A DNA stretch of 64,000 bases. It comes from Halieaceae bacterium (GTDB taxonomy: Bacteria > Pseudomonadota > Gammaproteobacteria > Pseudomonadales > Halieaceae). The translations under genes and the position numbers were made by a program. This document shows, in pieces, positions 32,567-42,576 of the stretch. The stretch's first letter is position 1. Each line of letters opens with the position of its first letter. Under the pieces are notes generated by a model that did no database searches, was not told the DNA's origin, and was given only the letters and a program-made list of their open reading frames with translations. Where the stretch lies: contig JADGEN010000007.1 of assembly GCA_016744355.1 (NCBI GenBank), positions 1 through 64,000 of the forward strand, read 5' to 3'.

Positions 32567-34254
32567 ACTGCCTGGCCACTGCCTACAAATGTTTTTTCAT
32601 CATCAGTAAACTGCCTGAGTTGGAGCGTTTTACTGGGGCCACTAAAGCCAGCTCCCGAGTCTTGCACGATAGAGACAATGCCTAAATTTAACTCTTCTGC
32701 GGTCTGCAAAAATTTCTGATAATCGGTAGTCGCAACACCGGCATCTATGCGCAGTATTGCCGTGGCATCGTCAATACGCGATAGGCGAATGCTGATAGTG
32801 TCGTCCATAACCTCTGAATGGCTGGAGAATAGCTCGCGTGTATTTTCCAGCGTCGTGGTTAATTGGGTGGGACTGGAGATAGCCAATCTGATTTCGTGAA
32901 AAAAGCGTATGCGATCGCGCACAGAGAAGTTTTCTATTTCTACCGCAGAAAATACTGAGTTGGGTATGACAACCAGGGTGCGATTGAGTGTGCGTATTGT
33001 TGTAGAGCGCAGACCGATTTCCTCTACCGTGCCCACAACAGTACCAAAGCGGCAAAAATCACCGGGATTTACCGGTCTTGCGGTGTAGAGTGTGACTGCA
33101 CCAATGACGTTCTCAAGGGTTTTTTGTGCTGCCAGAGCGACCGCCAGACTGCCCACACCTAAGCCAGCCAGTATGGTGGACATGTTGTAGCCCGCCGAAT
33201 CTGCCCACACAAGGGCGATGATGGTAATCAGCACAGTCTTGATAATGATTGTCATCGGCTTTAGCAGGGCCGCGAGTTGAGGCTTTCCTGCGTATTGCAT
33301 TTTGCGAATCTGGTAGTCGCGAATCAGCGAGATCGCACCCATAAACAATACGGTATACGCAATGTAATCTACACCGCTGGACTCCATTAACACCCTGGCG
33401 GTCAGAGATAGGCCGAGCTCATTGACCATCATCCTGGCCAACAGGAGAAACAGGAAGAATCGCATGGGGACTTTGAAAAAATGTTGGATCCCAAGGGGGA
33501 AGCGATTGGGTATTAGCAATGCGATGCGCATTAACAACGAGCTTAGTATTGCGGCTATAGGCCAGGCCAACAGGAAAAAAAGCACCGTGGCAATGACTTG
33601 CCAGTTGTCCATACCCATAAATCGGAAGTCGGGCAACAAGCTTTTGAAATAGATGGCGATAGGGCTGTAACCCAGCTCGTCCCACATCTCGGGAATCTTG
33701 GCCACGGTCGCATTTGAAAGCTTCCAAACCTTGCCGCCTTTGCCATCGGGGACGCGCTGCAGAAATATAGGCACTTCACCCGTGCTAATTTGTACAAGAC
33801 CGATCTGGTCACGATAACTGGGCAGCCCGTCGTTGAGGTTCCCCTCGGGGTCATCGCTTAGCGAGTGGACGTCGAAGATATTTTGTTGGCTCCACACGTA
33901 ACCCAGTGCCTGAATGAGTTGCTCGGGGGTGAATTCGTCCAGTTCTTCAGGCAAGTAACGCATATCCAGGAATTTGCCGGCTTTGGCGTAGTCCTGTTTA
34001 TTCATGGCTGAGCTGAGGCCTAATATACTGGAAAGCGGTGTTTTCTGTGCATCAATAGACTTGGGGTCAGACTGTTCTTTCTCCTCTACCAGACGTTCTA
34101 CTTGCTCCTCGGTTTCAAGGATTTCACGCATGGAAGCATCAGTTTTTGCAGCTTCCTGTGACCAACTGCTGGAGGCGAATAAGAGGAGAAACAATCCCAG
34201 AAAGGCCATGATTGAAGGAGTTGATCGTTTAGATTGCGCTGCGCTAAGTGTCAT
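32563..34254 (-). CDS. mechanosensitive ion channel, MscS family, with periplasmic N-terminal domain
   Basis: 563-residue channel. It starts with a signal peptide (MAFLGLFLLLFASSSWSQ) and a roughly 180-residue soluble region likely in the periplasm. About five membrane helices follow. The pore helix and beta domain are typical of MscS: LAGLGVGSLAVALAAQKTLE, then NPGDFCRFG, GTVEEIGLRSTTIRT and VVIPNSVFS. It opens under membrane tension to release solutes in osmotic downshock. The extra N-terminal domain makes it larger than E. coli MscS (286) but smaller than MscK. It lies 28 bases after tatC on the same strand and overlaps the ABC exporter gene. Confidence 0.92.
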   Translation of the reverse strand: MTLSAAQSKRSTPSIMAFLGLFLLLFASSSWSQEAAKTDASMREILETEEQVERLVEEKEQSDPKSIDAQKTPLSSILGLSSAMNKQDYAKAGKFLDMRYLPEELDEFTPEQLIQALGYVWSQQNIFDVHSLSDDPEGNLNDGLPSYRDQIGLVQISTGEVPIFLQRVPDGKGGKVWKLSNATVAKIPEMWDELGYSPIAIYFKSLLPDFRFMGMDNWQVIATVLFFLLAWPIAAILSSLLMRIALLIPNRFPLGIQHFFKVPMRFFLFLLLARMMVNELGLSLTARVLMESSGVDYIAYTVLFMGAISLIRDYQIRKMQYAGKPQLAALLKPMTIIIKTVLITIIALVWADSAGYNMSTILAGLGVGSLAVALAAQKTLENVIGAVTLYTARPVNPGDFCRFGTVVGTVEEIGLRSTTIRTLNRTLVVIPNSVFSAVEIENFSVRDRIRFFHEIRLAISSPTQLTTTLENTRELFSSHSEVMDDTISIRLSRIDDATAILRIDAGVATTDYQKFLQTAEELNLGIVSIVQDSGAGFSGPSKTLQLRQFTDDEKTFVGSGQAV

Positions 34255-34282
34255 TGTTAGCTGCCCATTTGTTTGCGTGCTT

Positions 34283-35056
34283 TCAGGATAATTCTTTGCT
34301 TTCGCTGCGTTCTTCTCTAGATTTTGAGCGTTCGATCAGGCGGCCGAAAAACACGCCCACTTCAAACAGCGCCCACATTGGCAGTGCCAACAGTGCCTGG
34401 GAAATAATGTCCGGCGGTGTGAGCAACATCGCGATGACAAAGCAGCCAACGATTATGTAAGGTCTCTTTCTAACCAGTGAATCCGGCGTTGTGATCCCGG
34501 CCCAGACTGAAAGAATCACGGCGATTGGTATTTCAAATGCCAGGCCGAAGGCGAAAAAAAGCTTGAGCACAAAATCCAGATAGCGATTAATGTCCGTCAT
34601 GATAGTGACGTCAGTGGGTCCCACGCTGGTGAAGAAGGCAAATATAAGCGGGAACACGACAAAGTAGGCGAAAGCGGCGCCTGCGTAAAAAAGGGCGACG
34701 CTGGAAACCATCATGGGAACGGCCAGACGTTTCTCGTGTCGATACATGCCGGGAGCGATAAAGCTCCAGACCTGATACAGAACATAGGGTATGGCGAGAA
34801 ATATGGCTGCAACCATTGTCAGTTTGAAAGGCGTTAAAAATGGCGAGGCAACGTCCGTGGCGATCATGGTGGCACCCTCTGGCAGAATCGAGCGCAGGGG
34901 TTCGGACACAAAAGCATAAATTTCATTAGCGAAGGGAAACAAACCGATAAACACAATGAGTACCGCCAGCAGGCTGCGCAGCAGTTTGTCACGCAACTCG
35001 GTGAGGTGCGCTACCAGCGGTTTGGGCTGGTCTTCTGTTTCGGTGGTGGAACTCAT
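34283..35056 (-). CDS. tatC: Sec-independent protein translocase subunit TatC
   Basis: 257-residue membrane protein with six helices that binds twin-arginine signal peptides. Conserved N-terminal motif HLTELRDKLLRSLL, then the periplasmic SEPLRSILPEGA and PFLTPFKLTM, and helix motifs FGLAFEIPIAVIL and RKRPYIIVGCFVIA. The ATG overlaps the tatB stop (ATGA). It ends the tatABC operon. Confidence 0.97.
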   Translation of the reverse strand: MSSTTETEDQPKPLVAHLTELRDKLLRSLLAVLIVFIGLFPFANEIYAFVSEPLRSILPEGATMIATDVASPFLTPFKLTMVAAIFLAIPYVLYQVWSFIAPGMYRHEKRLAVPMMVSSVALFYAGAAFAYFVVFPLIFAFFTSVGPTDVTIMTDINRYLDFVLKLFFAFGLAFEIPIAVILSVWAGITTPDSLVRKRPYIIVGCFVIAMLLTPPDIISQALLALPMWALFEVGVFFGRLIERSKSREERSESKELS

Positions 35057-35388
35057 GCGTTATTTTTCTCTACAGGGGCTTCTGTCTTATCGTCGGTAGT
35101 TGTGTCGGGTGCTACGCTTTGGACGATAGATTCAGCGGACTTTTTTACATCATGCTGGATGCTATTGGCCTGCTCTTTCAGGTCTTCCCCGGTTTTGCGC
35201 AATTCCTGCATTACCCCATCATTGTGCAGTTCTTGTTGAACTTCACGTTTGATGTCGTTAAACCCCCGTTTGAATTTACTGAGCCATAGGCTGCCGGTGC
35301 GTATAGCGCCAGGAAGACGTTCCGGCCCTATCACTAATAGCGCTACCACGCTGATAATAACGAGTTCTGCAAAGCCAATATCAAACAT
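35053..35388 (-). CDS. tatB: Sec-independent protein translocase subunit TatB
   Basis: 111-residue protein. One N-terminal membrane helix (MFDIGFAELVIISVVALLVI) contains the polar Glu8, followed by the GPERLPGAIRT hinge, an amphipathic helix and a charged, poorly ordered tail (DDKTEAPVEKNN). It partners TatC in the receptor complex. It lies 14 bases after tatA and overlaps tatC by four bases. Confidence 0.96.
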   Translation of the reverse strand: MFDIGFAELVIISVVALLVIGPERLPGAIRTGSLWLSKFKRGFNDIKREVQQELHNDGVMQELRKTGEDLKEQANSIQHDVKKSAESIVQSVAPDTTTDDKTEAPVEKNNA

Positions 35389-35402
35389 TGCTGTAGTTCG
35401 TT

Positions 35403-35615
35403 CTACTTATCTTTGTTCAGGCCGGCAGAAGATGCATCTGCATCATCGTCCGTTTTTTCTTCGGTACTGTCATCATCTGACATACTTTTCTTAAAGCCTT
35501 TTACAGCGCTGCCTAAATCGCCACCCAGTGTTCGCAGGCGCTTGGTGCCGAAAAGCATGATAACAATGGCAAGTATAATAAGTAGCTGCCAAACACTAAT
35601 TCCGCCAATACCCAT
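35403..35615 (-). CDS. tatA: Sec-independent protein translocase subunit TatA
   Basis: 70-residue pore-forming subunit: short membrane helix ([18 protein letters not shown]), the [21 protein letters not shown] amphipathic helix and an acidic tail. It is the first of tatABC, 26 bases after hisE, so the his and tat genes probably share a message. Confidence 0.96.
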   Translation of the reverse strand: MGIGGISVWQLLIILAIVIMLFGTKRLRTLGGDLGSAVKGFKKSMSDDDSTEEKTDDDADASSAGLNKDK

Positions 35616-35641
35616 TTCTCTCTCCTTCTCTACCGATTATG

Positions 35642-35977
35642 TCAGTGTGATTCCGTGCGGGCTGCTTTTTCTGCCAGCCCGGATAAGTTAAAACGCTCCT
35701 GCAAAATGTTGGTGACCTCTTCTGCGCTGCCGCCACAGTGCGACAGCATTACCATGCAGTGAAACCAAAGGTCCGCGGTCTCGGCAATTAACTCGCTGCG
35801 ATCTCCGCTAAGTTGAGCGTCTTTGGCCGCGATAATTACCTCGCTGGCCTCCTCGCCCACTTTCTCCAAAATTTTGTTTAGGCCCTTGCTGTGCAAACTG
35901 GCCACGTAAGACTGCTCGGGGTCAGCGTCTTTGCGCTGCTCCAGAATTCTAGTTAGTTCTTCCAGTGTATTGCTCAT
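35642..35977 (-). CDS. hisE: phosphoribosyl-ATP pyrophosphatase
   Basis: Second step of histidine synthesis: splits pyrophosphate from phosphoribosyl-ATP. The 111-residue all-helical MazG-like protein has the metal-site motif [16 protein letters not shown] and the [13 protein letters not shown] helix. The ATG at 35977 overlaps the TGA of hisI (TGATG), so the two enzymes that are fused in E. coli HisIE are separate but coupled here. Confidence 0.96.
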   Translation of the reverse strand: MSNTLEELTRILEQRKDADPEQSYVASLHSKGLNKILEKVGEEASEVIIAAKDAQLSGDRSELIAETADLWFHCMVMLSHCGGSAEEVTNILQERFNLSGLAEKAARTESH

Positions 35978-36375
35978 CAATCCTTCCGATAAATCTCGTC
36001 AGCGGGTTTGATCACAGGCCCGGTTACTTCCCAATTGCCATTATCAAGCTTTTGATAAAAGCAGCTTCGACGCCCTGTGTGGCAGGCGATACCGCCTACC
36101 TGTTCGACCATTATCAACAGTGCGTCTGCGTCGCAGTCCATGCGCATTTCCTTCAGGTGTTGAACATGGCCTGACTCCTCACCCTTGCGCCATAGTGCCG
36201 CCCTGGAGCGCGACCAGTATACAGCCCTGCCCTCTTGCACAGACAACTCCACTGATTCCGAGTTCATCCACGCAAGCATCAAGACCTCGCCAGTCTTCCA
36301 ATCCTGAGCAATGGCCGGTATCAGGCCCTGCTCATTAAAACGTAGTTGTGCTGAAAAAGCTTTGCCTTTGGACAT
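35977..36375 (-). CDS. hisI: phosphoribosyl-AMP cyclohydrolase
   Basis: Third step of histidine synthesis: opens the purine ring of phosphoribosyl-AMP. The 132-residue zinc enzyme shows [20 protein letters not shown], the MDCDADALL metal-site aspartates, and the zinc cysteines in [13 protein letters not shown]. It overlaps hisE by one base and sits 51 bases after ubiB on the same strand, an arrangement (ubiB-hisI-hisE-tatA) shared with Pseudomonas. Confidence 0.96.
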   Translation of the reverse strand: MSKGKAFSAQLRFNEQGLIPAIAQDWKTGEVLMLAWMNSESVELSVQEGRAVYWSRSRAALWRKGEESGHVQHLKEMRMDCDADALLIMVEQVGGIACHTGRRSCFYQKLDNGNWEVTGPVIKPADEIYRKD

Positions 36376-36426
36376 TAGATCCTTCCTTGTGAAGGCGCAT
36401 TATGTCACAGGCGGTGGGTTGGTACA

Positions 36427-38076
36427 TCAGTCGCTGCTGTCACTGCGCCAGTAAAGGATGAGTGCCGCCAGCGCTAGTAGCCAGGTCAGTGGAGGGGCCT
36501 GTGCCAGTAAGTTAGCGCTGTTCGGTATTGCTGCGGCTGCAGCAAAGAGTAGAGCGATGAACGCTAAGGTCCGATATTTACCCCGGCGTTTGCCCGACTC
36601 AAGCTGAGCCTGAAAATTATCCAGACGGCGTTGTTGTAGGCTAGAGCTCTGCTCCAGATCACGGGAATGCTGTAGGTTCTCCATTACAGCGTCGGGTAGC
36701 AGCGGTAGTTGTTCCAGCCACGAGGGGGCCTGGCGTTGTATTTTTTTCAACATGCTCTGGGGTGAATATCGCTCCTGCACCCAGTGTTCCAGAAACGGCT
36801 GTGCTGTGTCCCACAAGTTAAGCTGGGGGTACAGTTGTCGGCCCAGCCCTTCAATGTTGAGCAGGGTTTTTTGTAGCAGTATGAGCGAGGGCTGTACTTC
36901 CATGCCAAATCGTCTGGCGGTCTGGAACAGGTAGATAAGAAGCTGACCGAACGATATTTCACTGATTGGGCGTTCGAAAATGGGTTCGCAAACTGCTCGC
37001 ATGGCAGACTCAAAATCCTGCACTCTTGTTTGCGGTGGTACCCAGCCACATTCAACATGGAGTTGCGCCACCTCGTGGTAGTCGCGTTTGAAGATGCCGA
37101 GCAGGTTTCGAGCCAGATAGTACTGGTCGGATTCACTGAGGCTGCCAATGATGGCGCAATCTACAGCAATATAGCTGGGGTCTGCAGGGTTACTCGCATC
37201 GATAAAAATATTGCCCGGGTGCATGTCTGCGTGGAAGAAACTGTCCCGGAATACCTGGGTAAAAAATATCTCTACGCCGCGTTCCCCCAGAACTTTCAGG
37301 TCTGCACCTTTGGCTCGCAGTTGGCTGAGGTCTGTAACAGGTATGCCAGAAATGCGCTCCATTGTGTATACAGTGTGGCAGGTATAGTCCCAATAGACTT
37401 TTGGCACATAGAGCAGCTTGCTATCTTCAAAATTCCGCCGTAATTGTGAGGCATTAGCCGCTTCACGTTGAAGGTCCAGCTCATCAAGGATAGTGTTTTC
37501 GTAGTCGGCAACCACTTCAACCGCCCGCAGCCTCGGACCTTCGGGTAAGTACTTTTCTACCAGGCGGGCCAGTGTATGCAGGAGGGCAATATCCTGCCTG
37601 ATTACAGGCTCAATGTCAGGACGGATGACCTTTATGACTACTTCTTCGCCCGTAAGCAGTTTCGCAGAGTGAACCTGTGCTACTGATGCGGAGGCTAGTG
37701 GAGTGGCATCAAAGTGCTTGAACAGTTTTTCGACTGGATCGCCAAGTGCCTGCTCAATGATGGCGATTGATTGCTGCTGCGGAAATGGTGGAACATCATC
37801 CTGTAATTTGGCGAGTTCATCCGCGATGTCTTCGGGTAAGAGGTCGCGCCGGGTTGATAGCATTTGTCCGAACTTGATGAATACCGGCCCCAGCTCTTCC
37901 AGGCTTTTGCGAATTCTTACGCCGCGAGGCAGGTTGGGTGCTGTGCGCAAGCGCCAGGGGATTAACTTGAGGCCAGTGCGCGCCAGGGTTGGCAGTTTGT
38001 CTGTATCGACAAATTCATCCAGTCTGTAGCGACTGACGACACCCAGTATTTTCTTTATTCGACTTATGCGCGACAT
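36427..38076 (-). CDS. ubiB: ubiquinone biosynthesis atypical kinase/ATPase UbiB
   Basis: 549-residue member of the ADCK/ABC1 family needed for ubiquinone synthesis. The KxGQ motif is in [16 protein letters not shown], the Ala-rich loop in [15 protein letters not shown], the lysine in VVIKVIRPD, and the catalytic [10 protein letters not shown] with the later VDCAIIG motif. Two hydrophobic helices at the C-terminus anchor it to the membrane. The ATG at 38076 gives the normal family start. It follows ubiJ by 7 bases. Confidence 0.96.
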   Translation of the reverse strand: MSRISRIKKILGVVSRYRLDEFVDTDKLPTLARTGLKLIPWRLRTAPNLPRGVRIRKSLEELGPVFIKFGQMLSTRRDLLPEDIADELAKLQDDVPPFPQQQSIAIIEQALGDPVEKLFKHFDATPLASASVAQVHSAKLLTGEEVVIKVIRPDIEPVIRQDIALLHTLARLVEKYLPEGPRLRAVEVVADYENTILDELDLQREAANASQLRRNFEDSKLLYVPKVYWDYTCHTVYTMERISGIPVTDLSQLRAKGADLKVLGERGVEIFFTQVFRDSFFHADMHPGNIFIDASNPADPSYIAVDCAIIGSLSESDQYYLARNLLGIFKRDYHEVAQLHVECGWVPPQTRVQDFESAMRAVCEPIFERPISEISFGQLLIYLFQTARRFGMEVQPSLILLQKTLLNIEGLGRQLYPQLNLWDTAQPFLEHWVQERYSPQSMLKKIQRQAPSWLEQLPLLPDAVMENLQHSRDLEQSSSLQQRRLDNFQAQLESGKRRGKYRTLAFIALLFAAAAAIPNSANLLAQAPPLTWLLALAALILYWRSDSSD

Positions 38077-38083
38077 GGCAGTT

Positions 38084-38725
38084 TTAACTCTTCCGGGTTT
38101 GCAATCGCTTGCGCAAGCGTTGGGTTCGCGATGCCAGACGCTCAACACGCATCACCAGGTCCTGAACATCACGATAGTAGTCTTCCAGCTCCAGTGTTGG
38201 GGGGCTCAGCCTGGCTTCCTCGTGGATAAACTCATTGATTTGCCGCGCCAGACTTTCAGAGGCTTGCTTGCCCCAGCTGAAAGCCCCACGCAATAATTCG
38301 GCCAGCTGATGGCCTGCGACATCGCCCAGAGTACTCACCAGGGGTGCTTCCCAGTCGACGTCCAGATTACTCAGAATTTTTTGCAAGTGGATTAGGGCTC
38401 CGCTGTCACCGCGAAGCTCCAGCTTGCCATTGATAAGTGTGGCTGCGGGGTCTGAGGAGCTTGCCAGTTCTGTAAAGTCCGAGGCTTCACCCCTGACGCT
38501 GGTAGTAACATCACCATCGTGAACACCCATTAGTCGAATACCCTGTTCAGTGGGCTGCAGGTACACATGGAATTCAGGTTTGGTGCACTGCAGGGCAAAC
38601 ACAGAGTCGGCAAGTGTGGCTAGTTCATCGCGACCCTCAGGTGCAAGAGTCAGGGCCTGGTTGAGTGCAGCTTCCAGGGCGGCCAGAGCAGCGGTGTGAA
38701 CTACCGGGTCGATAGGTGTAGCCAT
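38084..38725 (-). CDS. ubiJ: ubiquinone biosynthesis accessory factor UbiJ
   Basis: 213-residue protein with an N-terminal SCP2 sterol-carrier-like domain ([31 protein letters not shown]) that holds hydrophobic ubiquinone intermediates for the Ubi enzyme complex. A C-terminal helical part ([20 protein letters not shown]) follows. It lies one base after ubiE and seven before ubiB, the standard ubiE-ubiJ-ubiB order. Confidence 0.94.
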   Translation of the reverse strand: MATPIDPVVHTAALAALEAALNQALTLAPEGRDELATLADSVFALQCTKPEFHVYLQPTEQGIRLMGVHDGDVTTSVRGEASDFTELASSSDPAATLINGKLELRGDSGALIHLQKILSNLDVDWEAPLVSTLGDVAGHQLAELLRGAFSWGKQASESLARQINEFIHEEARLSPPTLELEDYYRDVQDLVMRVERLASRTQRLRKRLQTRKS

Positions 38726-38726
38726 G

Positions 38727-39476
38727 CTAGGCTTTGATGCCCTTGTGCAAAGCGACTATACCGCCGGTCAGGTTGTGGAATTCGCAGCGACTGAACCCGG
38801 CCTCTTCCATCATGTCTTTCAGGGACTCCTGATTGGGGTGCTTGCGTATCGATTCTGCCAGATATTGATAACTGTCTGCGTCGTTGGTCACCAGTTTGCC
38901 GATGCGCGGAAGGATGTTGAAGGAATAAGCATCGTAGGCCTTGCTCATCAATTCGTTTGTAGGTTTGGAAAACTCCAAGACCAACAGCCGTCCGCCAGGT
39001 TTTAGTACGCGCAGCATGGATTGTAGCGCAGTGTCTTTATCGGTGACGTTGCGCAGGCCAAAAGCAATGGTTACGCAATCGAAGCTGTTATCGGGAAAGG
39101 GTAAGTACTGGGCGTCGGCCTGAATATACTCAATGTTGCCCTGGCGTCCACTGTCGATGAGTTTGTCACGCCCTACCTTTAGCATGGAGTCATTGATATC
39201 AGCCAGTACTACCCGCCCCTCTGTGCCCACAATGTCAGAAAATTTTGCTGCGAGATCTCCTGTGCCGCCTGCAATGTCCAGCACAGCATTGCCTTTGCGC
39301 ACGCCACTGAGTTCGATGGTGAAACGCTTCCAGATACGGTGAATACCACCAGACATCAAGTCATTCATTAAGTCATAGCGGGCAGCTACGGAGTGGAAGA
39401 CATCGGCAACCATGCCAGCTTTTTCTTCGCGCTTAACGTCTTTGTAGCCGAAGTGGGTTGTTTCCTCGTCGCTCAT
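38727..39476 (-). CDS. ubiE: ubiquinone/menaquinone biosynthesis C-methyltransferase
   Basis: 249-residue SAM-dependent methyltransferase of the quinone pathway. Start [20 protein letters not shown] matches the family. The SAM site is [15 protein letters not shown], and other motifs are [20 protein letters not shown] and LLVLEFSKP. The ATG at 39476 gives the usual length; an earlier in-frame ATG at 39566 would add 30 residues not typical of UbiE. The 144 bases up to the DUF971 gene hold no gene. Confidence 0.97.
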   Translation of the reverse strand: MSDEETTHFGYKDVKREEKAGMVADVFHSVAARYDLMNDLMSGGIHRIWKRFTIELSGVRKGNAVLDIAGGTGDLAAKFSDIVGTEGRVVLADINDSMLKVGRDKLIDSGRQGNIEYIQADAQYLPFPDNSFDCVTIAFGLRNVTDKDTALQSMLRVLKPGGRLLVLEFSKPTNELMSKAYDAYSFNILPRIGKLVTNDADSYQYLAESIRKHPNQESLKDMMEEAGFSRCEFHNLTGGIVALHKGIKA

Positions 39477-39620
39477 GGCATCTCGATATCGTCGGTTGTG
39501 TGGCGGAATTATCAGGCCATTGTAACGTGAATAGAATGGCGTATCTATCTGCGCAGGGAGCCGCAAAAACCACTCTGAAGTTTAGTGGGAACAATGGACT
39601 GCAGTTCGGGTACCGCGAGC

Positions 39621-40007
39621 TTAGAGTTTGAGAACCTGCACGGCCGGATCCCGGCTGGCGCCTGCTTCTGACATGCGATCGAGATAGATCTGCCACCATT
39701 GATCGTGCTTGGTGCACAGCTCGTGAAGATAGGACCAGGAATACAGGCCTGTATCGTGGCCGTCATCGAATACCAGTTGCAGGGCATAGTTCCCCACCGG
39801 TTTAATTGCGGTAATGTTGACGTTTAACTTTTCGGTTTGCAGAACTTCCTGCCCTGGACCGTGGCCTTTAACTTCGGCAGAGGGGGAGTAAACACGTAAA
39901 TATTCGCAACTCAGTGAGTAACTGTCGCCGTTCTCATAGCCCAACTCCAGCGCTCGGGATTTTGTGTGCAGTTTGATGCCGACTGGTTTGATGTTTGAGT
40001 TGCTCAT
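39621..40007 (-). CDS. DUF971 domain protein
   Basis: 128-residue small protein of the DUF971 / gamma-butyrobetaine hydroxylase-like N-terminal family. Typical patterns are GIKLHTKSRALELGYENG, then LSCEYLRVYSPSAEVKGHG and LQLVFDDGHDTGLYSWSYLHEL. In larger proteins this fold is a zinc-bearing N-terminal domain. As a stand-alone gene it commonly follows hslU in gammaproteobacteria, here after 6 bases. A link to iron-sulfur cluster handling has been suggested for relatives, but nothing in this sequence proves it. Confidence 0.9.
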   Translation of the reverse strand: MSNSNIKPVGIKLHTKSRALELGYENGDSYSLSCEYLRVYSPSAEVKGHGPGQEVLQTEKLNVNITAIKPVGNYALQLVFDDGHDTGLYSWSYLHELCTKHDQWWQIYLDRMSEAGASRDPAVQVLKL

Positions 40008-40013
40008 CAGTTG

Positions 40014-41336
40014 TCAGAGGATAAAGCGCGATAAATCTTCATCTTCGCTTAGCTCCAGCAGCTGGTCGTTGACGTATTGCGTGTCGATGATCAGTGCTTC
40101 ATCACTCAGGCCGGTGTCTGCAGCGCTAAATGAGGCATCATCCAAAAGGCGTTCCATAACGGTGTGCAAGCGTCGTGCTCCGATGTTTTCGGTTTTCTCA
40201 TTGACCCGCCAGGCAGTCTCGGCAATGCGTTTCAGGCCTGCCTTATCGAACTCTATATTCAGACCCTCGGTGGCCAGCAAGGCCTGGTATTGCTCGGTGA
40301 GCGAGGCATCGGGCTCGGTCAGAATGCGTTCGAAATCTTCGGCGCTCAGGGCCGATAGTTCTACCCGGATGGGTAGGCGACCTTGCAATTCAGGTATCAG
40401 GTCGGAGGGCTTTGCCAAGTGAAAGGCTCCGGAGGCGATAAACAATATGTGGTCTGTTTTAATCATGCCAAATTTAGTTGTCACGGTACTGCCTTCAATC
40501 AGGGGCAGCAGATCTCTTTGCACACCCTCGCGCGACACATCGGCACCGGCGCCCTCGCTGCGCTTCGCGACTTTGTCCAGTTCATCGATGAATACGATGC
40601 CATTTTGCTCCGCCGCATGAATAGCTTTTTGCTTTAACTCTTCCTCATTGACCATTTTTCCGGCTTCTTCTTCGCGCAGGGCGTCAAAAGCAGCCTTGAT
40701 GGGCATTTTTTTCTTATTGAGCTTTTGCTGCCCCATATTGGAGAACATGCTCTGTAACTGGCTGGTCATTTCTTCCATACCGGGGGGGGCCATAATTTCC
40801 ACGCCGCCGGGCGCAGCACTGATTTCTATTTCTATTTCCTTTTCATCCAGTTCGCCCTCGCGGAGCTTTTTGCGCAACAATTGGCGCGCACTTGAGCTGC
40901 TATCGACTTCACTGTCTCTGGCAGGGGGAAGCAGGATGTTGAGGATGCGCTCCTCGGCGGCTTCTTCCGCGCGAAAGTGCACTTTCTCCATTTCCTGTTC
41001 GCGAAACAGCTTTATAGATACATCGACGAGATCCCTGATGATGGACTCTACATCACGTCCAACATAGCCTACTTCGGTGAATTTGGTGGCTTCAACTTTT
41101 ATAAAAGGCGCGTTGGCTAATTTGGCGAGGCGGCGGGCAATTTCGGTTTTTCCCACGCCGGTGGGGCCTATCATCAAAATATTCTTGGGTGTTATTTCAG
41201 CGCGCAGCTCTTCAGGTAGCTGCATACGGCGCCAACGATTGCGCAGGGCGATCGCCACAGCACGTTTTGCCGGCTCCTGGCCAACGATGTGTTTGTCCAA
41301 TTCGTGGACGATTTCGCGGGGGGTCATATCTGACAT
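40014..41336 (-). CDS. hslU: ATP-dependent protease ATPase subunit HslU
   Basis: 440-residue AAA+ unfoldase that feeds proteins into HslV. Walker A GPTGVGKT (57-64), Walker [12 protein letters not shown], sensor and arginine-finger region [12 protein letters not shown], the I-domain insertion (about 110-240), and a C-terminal tail DEDLSRFIL that docks into HslV. It lies 8 bases after hslV and shares its heat-shock promoter. Confidence 0.97.
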   Translation of the reverse strand: MSDMTPREIVHELDKHIVGQEPAKRAVAIALRNRWRRMQLPEELRAEITPKNILMIGPTGVGKTEIARRLAKLANAPFIKVEATKFTEVGYVGRDVESIIRDLVDVSIKLFREQEMEKVHFRAEEAAEERILNILLPPARDSEVDSSSSARQLLRKKLREGELDEKEIEIEISAAPGGVEIMAPPGMEEMTSQLQSMFSNMGQQKLNKKKMPIKAAFDALREEEAGKMVNEEELKQKAIHAAEQNGIVFIDELDKVAKRSEGAGADVSREGVQRDLLPLIEGSTVTTKFGMIKTDHILFIASGAFHLAKPSDLIPELQGRLPIRVELSALSAEDFERILTEPDASLTEQYQALLATEGLNIEFDKAGLKRIAETAWRVNEKTENIGARRLHTVMERLLDDASFSAADTGLSDEALIIDTQYVNDQLLELSEDEDLSRFIL

Positions 41337-41344
41337 GTGTGTCC

Positions 41345-41884
41345 CTAAATATCCAGTTGTTCAATCGTTCGATTGTGATTGGTGTAGATGCAAATATCCG
41401 CCGCAATACCCAAACCTTTCTCAACAATGCTGCGCGCATCCAGTTCGGTATTGTCCAATAGCGCACGCGCCGCCGATTGGGCGAATGGCCCGCCGGAACC
41501 GATGGCAATGAGGTTGTCTTCTGGCTCAATGACATCGCCATTGCCGGTAATAACCAGAGATGTGTCTTTGTCGGCCACAGCTAGCAGCGCTTCGAGGCGT
41601 CGCAAAGAGCGCTCTGTGCGCCAGGCCTTGGCCAGCTCAACGGCGGCGCGAACCAGGTGCCCCTGGTGCTTTTCGAGCTGGGCTTCAAATAACTCGAACA
41701 GGGTAAAGGCATCAGCAGTGCCTCCGGCGAAGCCGGCCAATACCTGATCTTTGTACAAACGTCGTACCTTGCGAGCGTTACCTTTCATAACGGTGTTGCC
41801 CATGGAGACTTGTCCGTCACCCCCGATTACTACGCTGTTTCCTCGGCGTACCGATAGAATGGTGGTGCCTCTATATTGTTCCAC
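41345..41884 (-). CDS. hslV: ATP-dependent protease proteolytic subunit HslV
   Basis: 179-residue proteasome-like peptidase. The N-terminal threonine nucleophile is Thr7 (MEQYRG then TTILSVRRG), exposed after removal of a six-residue leader. Family motifs are [15 protein letters not shown], then [21 protein letters not shown] and ITGNGDV. The start is GTG 41884 with GGAG nine bases before it. A near-perfect sigma-32 promoter lies just upstream. Confidence 0.97.
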   Translation of the reverse strand: MEQYRGTTILSVRRGNSVVIGGDGQVSMGNTVMKGNARKVRRLYKDQVLAGFAGGTADAFTLFELFEAQLEKHQGHLVRAAVELAKAWRTERSLRRLEALLAVADKDTSLVITGNGDVIEPEDNLIAIGSGGPFAQSAARALLDNTELDARSIVEKGLGIAADICIYTNHNRTIEQLDI

Positions 41885-41911
41885 TTTTGATCTCCTGCAG
41901 GTATTGAGCAG

Positions 41912-41939
41912 ATATGGGGGTTACTGGGCTGTTTTCAAG
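41912..41939 (-). promoter_or_regulatory. sigma-32 heat-shock promoter of hslVU
   Basis: On the minus strand CTTGAAA (41933-41939) and CCCCATAT (41912-41919) are separated by 13 bases. Both boxes match the RpoH consensus (CTTGAAA, CCCCATnT) at every fixed position. The predicted transcript starts about 20 bases before the hslV GTG. Confidence 0.9.
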
Positions 41940-41997
41940 TAGGCTGGTGAAAGTAGCCGGCTTTTCGCGATACAGCAGTGTCAGGCCTGAGGGGTGG

Positions 41998-42573
41998 CTA
42001 GCCGCTGCGACGCTTTAATAGCAGCGTGTCGATATTCTGCGCTGCTGTGAGACTGCGGGCCTTGTTGAGTTTGGTGCGCGACTGGAATGGCCCCAGATAA
42101 ACGCGGTACCAGCGCCCGTTGTCGCCATTGGTTTCTTCGATATTTGGTTCCAGGCCTAGCAGTAGTAGTTCCGCGCGTCGGCGGTCTGCATCTTCACGTT
42201 GTTTGAAAGACCCTGCCTGCAGCAGGTAAAACTCTGCGTTTTTGGTGCTTTGGGGAGTTGTCGTTTCGGCCGGAGCTGCCATGCGCTGAACAGATTGTTC
42301 GGGTAATAGTGTGTAAAAGTCGAAGCGAGGCTTGGGCGGCTCACTTTTGGCTGGTGCCTGGTTTTCTGCTGTAGGCGCCATGGCACCGTCACCGGCCGGT
42401 GGAAGAGTGCCCAGATATAGCAGAAAGCTTAGGAATACGCCGGACAGCAATCCCGCGACATACAGTTGCCAGCCCATTGTGCTAGCCTTTCCCCTTGCCG
42501 CCGGTTTGCGGGTACTGGTTTTTCTGGCACGTTGGCTGCTTGGTTTTCGTGCCTTGGCATAGTCTTTGGCCAT
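41998..42573 (-). CDS. SPOR-domain membrane protein (FtsN-like)
   Basis: 191-residue inner-membrane protein. A basic N-terminus (KARKPSSQRARKTSTRKP) precedes one membrane helix at about 33-55 (GWQLYVAGLLSGVFLSFLLYLG). A proline-rich linker follows, and a C-terminal SPOR domain (about 112-190, FYLLQAGSFKQREDADRRRA, RVYLGPF) should bind denuded septal peptidoglycan. The position between argS and hslV matches FtsN-type genes in Pseudomonas and related genera. It starts 3 bases after argS ends. Confidence 0.88.
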   Translation of the reverse strand: MAKDYAKARKPSSQRARKTSTRKPAARGKASTMGWQLYVAGLLSGVFLSFLLYLGTLPPAGDGAMAPTAENQAPAKSEPPKPRFDFYTLLPEQSVQRMAAPAETTTPQSTKNAEFYLLQAGSFKQREDADRRRAELLLLGLEPNIEETNGDNGRWYRVYLGPFQSRTKLNKARSLTAAQNIDTLLLKRRSG

Positions 42574-42576
42574 GGC

